From the NCBI GenBank assembly GCA_035539215.1, contig DATLIX010000058.1, positions 4,589-68,588 on the forward strand: a stretch of DNA of 64,000 nucleotides, read 5' to 3'. Both the position numbers and the translations under genes were made by a program. Origin of the DNA: Dongia_B sp035539215. GTDB taxonomy: Bacteria; Pseudomonadota; Alphaproteobacteria; Dongiales; Dongiaceae. Shown piece by piece: positions 61,312 to 64,000 of the stretch (position 1 is its first letter; every line of letters begins with the position of its first letter). Below the pieces are notes generated by a model. It was not told where the DNA came from and searched no databases. It saw only the letters and a list, made by a program, of their open reading frames with translations.

Positions 61312-61911
61312 ATGCCGAAATCCGGACTTGCCCGCTTTCTCGTCATCGCCTGCCTGGTCGCCATCGTCGGTTTGGCGGGCCTGGTCGGATGGCGGCTTTA
61401 TCTGAAAGGAACGGGACAGGATGCCGGCACGGTTGCCATCGGCGGCCCCTTCACGCTGGTCGACCAGGACGGCAAGACCGTCACCGATGCCGATTTCAAG
61501 GGCCAGCTGACGCTGGTCTATTTCGGCTATACCTTTTGCCCCGACGCCTGTCCGACGGCTCTCGGCACCATCACGGCGACGCTCAACAAGCTGGGTGCCG
61601 ATGCCGACAAGGTAACGCCGCTCTTCATCACCATCGATCCGGCGCGCGATACGCAGCAGGTGATGAAGGAATATGCCGCCAATTTCCATCCGCGCCTGCG
61701 CGCATTGACCGGCAGCCCCGACCAGATCTCCGCCGCCGCCCATGCCTATCGGGTCTATTTCGCCAAGGCCGACGGCGCCGATCCCGAGCACTATTTGATG
61801 GATCACAGCACGATCATTTACCTGATGGACCGCGATGGGCACTATTTGGCACATTTCGGTCCGGAAGCGACGCCGGATGACATCGTCGCCGAGTTGAAAA
61901 AGGATCTTTGA
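61312..61911 (+). CDS. Sco1/SenC-family copper chaperone protein
   Basis: A 199-residue thioredoxin-fold protein held in the inner membrane by an N-terminal anchor (about 8-28, FLVIACLVAIVGLAGLVGW). The copper ligands are visible: Cys-x3-Cys in YTFCPDACPTALG and His in LMDHSTIIYL. Sco proteins help assemble the CuA centre of cytochrome c oxidase in the periplasm. In many alphaproteobacteria the homologue SenC is linked to regBA, which here lies 7 kb away. The start has an AAGGA site. It overlaps or abuts the MAPEG gene. Confidence 0.92.
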   Translation: MPKSGLARFLVIACLVAIVGLAGLVGWRLYLKGTGQDAGTVAIGGPFTLVDQDGKTVTDADFKGQLTLVYFGYTFCPDACPTALGTITATLNKLGADADKVTPLFITIDPARDTQQVMKEYAANFHPRLRALTGSPDQISAAAHAYRVYFAKADGADPEHYLMDHSTIIYLMDRDGHYLAHFGPEATPDDIVAELKKDL

Positions 61912-61913
61912 TC

Positions 61914-62312
61914 GTGCTGACGCCCGTCACGACGACGTCCGTTTATGCAGTTCTGCTGGCCCTCATCTTTCTGGCCTTGAGCGTGCGGGCCATGGCAGGC
62001 CGCCGCCGGGCGCGCGTTTTCCTGGGCGAGGGCAGCAGCGAAGAGCTGCGCCGGCGGTTGCGGGCCCATGCGAATTTCGCCGAATACACGCCCCTCGCCC
62101 TGATCCTCATGGCGCTGCTTGAATTGCAGGGGGCCGGCGCTATCGTCCTCAACGTGATCGGCCTGCTCCTGCTGCTCGGGCGTCTCGCCCATGCCTATGG
62201 TCTCAGCCGCATCCCGGAGCATCTGCCCGCCCGCAGCATCGGCATGGGCCTGACCATGGCCTCCATGGTGTTTTCCTGTCTGGCCCTGCTCTCGATCGCG
62301 CTGTTTGGTTAA
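61914..62312 (+). CDS. MAPEG-family membrane protein
   Basis: A 132-residue protein with four predicted membrane helices and the family motif LRAHANFAEYTPLALILMALLEL, then GRLAHAYGLSRIPEH. MAPEG proteins include glutathione transferases and leukotriene-type enzymes; bacterial members are mostly uncharacterised. The start is GTG 61914 or TTG 61908, the latter overlapping the Sco stop codon. Either way it is coupled to the Sco gene. Confidence 0.88.
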   Translation: MLTPVTTTSVYAVLLALIFLALSVRAMAGRRRARVFLGEGSSEELRRRLRAHANFAEYTPLALILMALLELQGAGAIVLNVIGLLLLLGRLAHAYGLSRIPEHLPARSIGMGLTMASMVFSCLALLSIALFG

Positions 62313-62425
62313 GCCAAACGAGCCGTCGGAATTTAGGAAAGAGAGCCTCATTCAACGTCGGAATCGACATTCTGCACTGCACCAAATGCGTATTGCGCGG
62401 TGAAACCACGCGGCTTACGGTCGGG

Positions 62426-62436
62426 TAACGTTATCG
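62426..62436. promoter_or_regulatory. TAACGTTATCG site upstream of phaZ
   Basis: An 11-mer containing the palindrome TAACGTTA, identical to 60190-60200. It lies about 105 bp before the phaZ start. A GATTTAACG sequence near the phaZ ribosome site (62523-62531) also has a counterpart at 60186-60194. Confidence 0.3.
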
Positions 62437-62539
62437 CGCGACGATGCGAGCGGGTCGGGCTGCGGCGGCGGATTTCTCGTCTTGCCTCCTGGCCCCGGCA
62501 GGCCGGTCCGCGCCATGCCGTTGATTTAACGAGGTTCGA

Positions 62540-63793
62540 ATGCTGTATCAGGCGATTGACGCCCAGTTGATGAGTTTAACTCCAGCCCGCATGGCGGCCC
62601 GCTACTGGCAGCATGTCCTGACCCACCCGATGATTCCGGCTTCCTACACGACGGCCGGCCGCGCCACGGCGGCGATCTGCGAAATGTTCGATCGCTCGAC
62701 CAAGCGTCATCGCAAGCCGCGCTTCAATCTGCATCATACCACCGTCAACGCCGGCAGCGGCGGAGCGGCGACGGAAGTGCAGGTGCATGAGGAAGTGCTG
62801 TTGCAGAAGCCGTTCTGCAATCTGCTGCATTTCCGCCGCGACCTGCCCGATGGCGCTGCCGCTCAGCGGTCGCCGAAGGTTCTCGTGGTGGCGCCGATGT
62901 CGGGCCACTATGCGACCTTGCTGCGCGGCACGGTCGAGACGCTGCTGCCGGACAACGACGTCTATATCACCGACTGGGCCGATGCCCGTCTGGTGCCCCT
63001 CTCGCAGGGCGAGTTCGATCTCACGACCTATATCGATTACGTGATCGACTTCATCCGCTATCTCGGCAGCGAGACGCATATCATCGCCGTCTGCCAGCCC
63101 TCGCCACCTGTGCTGTCGGCCGTGGCACTGTTGGCGGCGGGGCAGGATCCGGCGCAGCCGCGCTCGGTGACACTGATGGGCGGGCCGGTCGACACCCGCG
63201 TCAATCCCACCGAAGTCAACGAGTTGTCGTCGCGCTATCCGCTCGATTGGTTCGAGCACGGCATGGTCTATTCCGTGCCGCTGTGGCATCCCGGCGCCCT
63301 GCGCCGCGTCTATCCCGGGTTCCTGCAGCTCGGCAGCTTCGTCTCGATGAATCCCGACCGGCATGTCGGCTCGCATCTCAGCTTCTTCGAGAATCTGGTG
63401 AAGGGAGATGGCGAGAGTGCCGATGCGCATCGCCGCTTCTATGATGAATATCTTTCGGTCATGGATCTTTCGGCCGAATTCTATCTCGACACCGTGCGCC
63501 ATGTTTTCCAGGAGCACAGCCTGCCGAACGGCACCTTCCGCTATCGCGGGCAACTGGTGGAGCCGGCCGCCATCGAGCGCACGGGGCTGATGACGATCGA
63601 AGGCGAACTCGACGATATCTCGGGCCCCGGCCAGACGGAGGTCGCCCATGGCCTGTGCCGCAATCTGGCCGCCGACAAGAAGCGGCATCTGCTGCAGAAG
63701 TCGGTCGGGCATTACGGCATCTTCAACGGCCGTCGCTGGCGCAATGAAATCTATCCGCAGTGGCGTGCCTTCGTGCAAAGCCAGGGCGGCTGA
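62540..63793 (+). CDS. phaZ: Intracellular polyhydroxyalkanoate (PHB) depolymerase
   Basis: A 417-residue alpha/beta-hydrolase that degrades native PHB granules in the cytosol. The nucleophile is a cysteine in HIIAVCQPSPPVLSAVAL, as in Cupriavidus PhaZ1, instead of the serine of secreted enzymes. Other family stretches are VLVVAPMSGHYATLLRGTVETLLPDNDVYITDWADARLVP, SVTLMGGPVDTRVNPTEVN and the C-terminal SVGHYGIFNGRRWRNEIYP with the catalytic His. A CGAGG site precedes the ATG. It shows that the organism stores PHB. No phaC or phasin gene is adjacent. Confidence 0.94.
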   Translation: MLYQAIDAQLMSLTPARMAARYWQHVLTHPMIPASYTTAGRATAAICEMFDRSTKRHRKPRFNLHHTTVNAGSGGAATEVQVHEEVLLQKPFCNLLHFRRDLPDGAAAQRSPKVLVVAPMSGHYATLLRGTVETLLPDNDVYITDWADARLVPLSQGEFDLTTYIDYVIDFIRYLGSETHIIAVCQPSPPVLSAVALLAAGQDPAQPRSVTLMGGPVDTRVNPTEVNELSSRYPLDWFEHGMVYSVPLWHPGALRRVYPGFLQLGSFVSMNPDRHVGSHLSFFENLVKGDGESADAHRRFYDEYLSVMDLSAEFYLDTVRHVFQEHSLPNGTFRYRGQLVEPAAIERTGLMTIEGELDDISGPGQTEVAHGLCRNLAADKKRHLLQKSVGHYGIFNGRRWRNEIYPQWRAFVQSQGG

Positions 63794-63805
63794 GCCGGCA
63801 CGACG

Positions 63806-64000
63806 ATGGTCAGCGACCTTCCCTTCTGGAAGACCACGAAGCTCAGCCAGATGACGCGGGCACAATGGGAAAGCCTGTGCGACGGCTGTGGCAAATGCTG
63901 CCTCAACAAGCTGATCGACGAGGATACCGGGGAGCTTTTCTTCACCAATGCGGCCTGCCATCAGCTCGACTTGCGCAATTGCCGCTGCAAGGATTATACG
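63806..64000 (+). CDS. YcgN-family (UPF0260) cysteine-cluster protein, partial
   Basis: Only the first 65 residues are in the window. LPFWKTTKLSQMTRAQWESLCDGCGKCCLNKLIDEDTGE with the CxxCxxCC cluster, then NAACHQLDLRNCRCKDYT, matches UPF0260/YcgN, which probably binds metal through these cysteines. Function is unknown. It starts 12 bp after phaZ and may be cotranscribed. Confidence 0.9.
   Translation, partial: MVSDLPFWKTTKLSQMTRAQWESLCDGCGKCCLNKLIDEDTGELFFTNAACHQLDLRNCRCKDYT

Noticed and set aside
1..64000. tRNA, rRNA, CRISPR, insertion sequences, prophage genes
   Set aside because: I looked for these throughout and found no sequence that supports any of them.

Overview
The window is GC-rich, densely coded DNA from an alphaproteobacterium, most likely a free-living, flagellated Rhodospirillales-type species. 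The basis is a RegB/RegA redox pair with the alphaproteobacterial quinone-binding and redox-cysteine motifs, an MmcB-type protein, CobT/CobS, an intracellular PHB depolymerase, a DUF899/YciI/PhnB cluster and an axial flagellar operon. The organism assignment is inference. No tRNA, rRNA, CRISPR array, insertion sequence or prophage was seen.

Region 1 (1-15036) is a flagellar block. It begins with a partial EF-hand protein (minus) and an ECF sigma factor. A short flagellin with a strong terminator follows, then fliD, a long fliS, a small protein of the type usually found beside ECF sigma genes, flgD, flgE, two small genes (one FlgN-like), flgK and flgL. It ends with a large HAD-type protein and a methyltransferase that look like a flagellin or surface-glycan modification pair.

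Region 2 (15068-27695) is mixed metabolism and regulation: a DUF1223 protein, an ArsR regulator with a readable promoter and operator leading DUF899/PhnB/YciI genes, an acyl-CoA dehydrogenase, two LysR regulators, a zinc-type alcohol dehydrogenase, an aldo/keto reductase, a methyltransferase, pyroglutamyl peptidase and a DHA2 exporter. Region 3 (28029-33634) has a type III polyketide synthase with an ICMT-type O-methyltransferase (alkylpyrone-type pathway), an MFS importer, a YghZ-type reductase and a beta-lactamase-fold hydrolase.

Region 4 (33635-35778) is a decay zone. It holds a Rossmann-protein remnant, an intact cis-CaaD-like tautomerase, a DUF3311 gene with a premature amber codon and a sodium:solute symporter with a large internal deletion. 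Region 5 (35926-45456) holds an HxlR regulator with its operator, DppA-type D-aminopeptidase, a PAS protein, ilvD, a 1278-residue histidine kinase with five PAS domains, a small protein and mtgA.

Region 6 (45627-50843) is the most interesting part. After mmcB there is a membrane sensor with a degenerate HD-GYP domain, divergent from a LapG-like periplasmic cysteine protease, followed by a soluble protein with a degenerate EAL domain. Together they resemble an unusually built c-di-GMP-controlled surface-proteolysis module.

Region 7 (50978-64000) contains a ModE-like DNA-binding protein convergent to modA, which has an E. coli-style ModE box. It continues with regA/regB and a yqjD-yqjE-yqjK-type operon behind a perfect FNR/FixK box, then a YcaQ-type glycosylase, cobT, cobS, an alpha-ribazole-phosphatase-like gene, a SYLF protein, a Sco protein, a MAPEG protein, phaZ and a partial YcgN-type gene. 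The FNR box, RegBA, molybdate uptake and Sco fit a lifestyle that switches between oxic and anoxic respiration.
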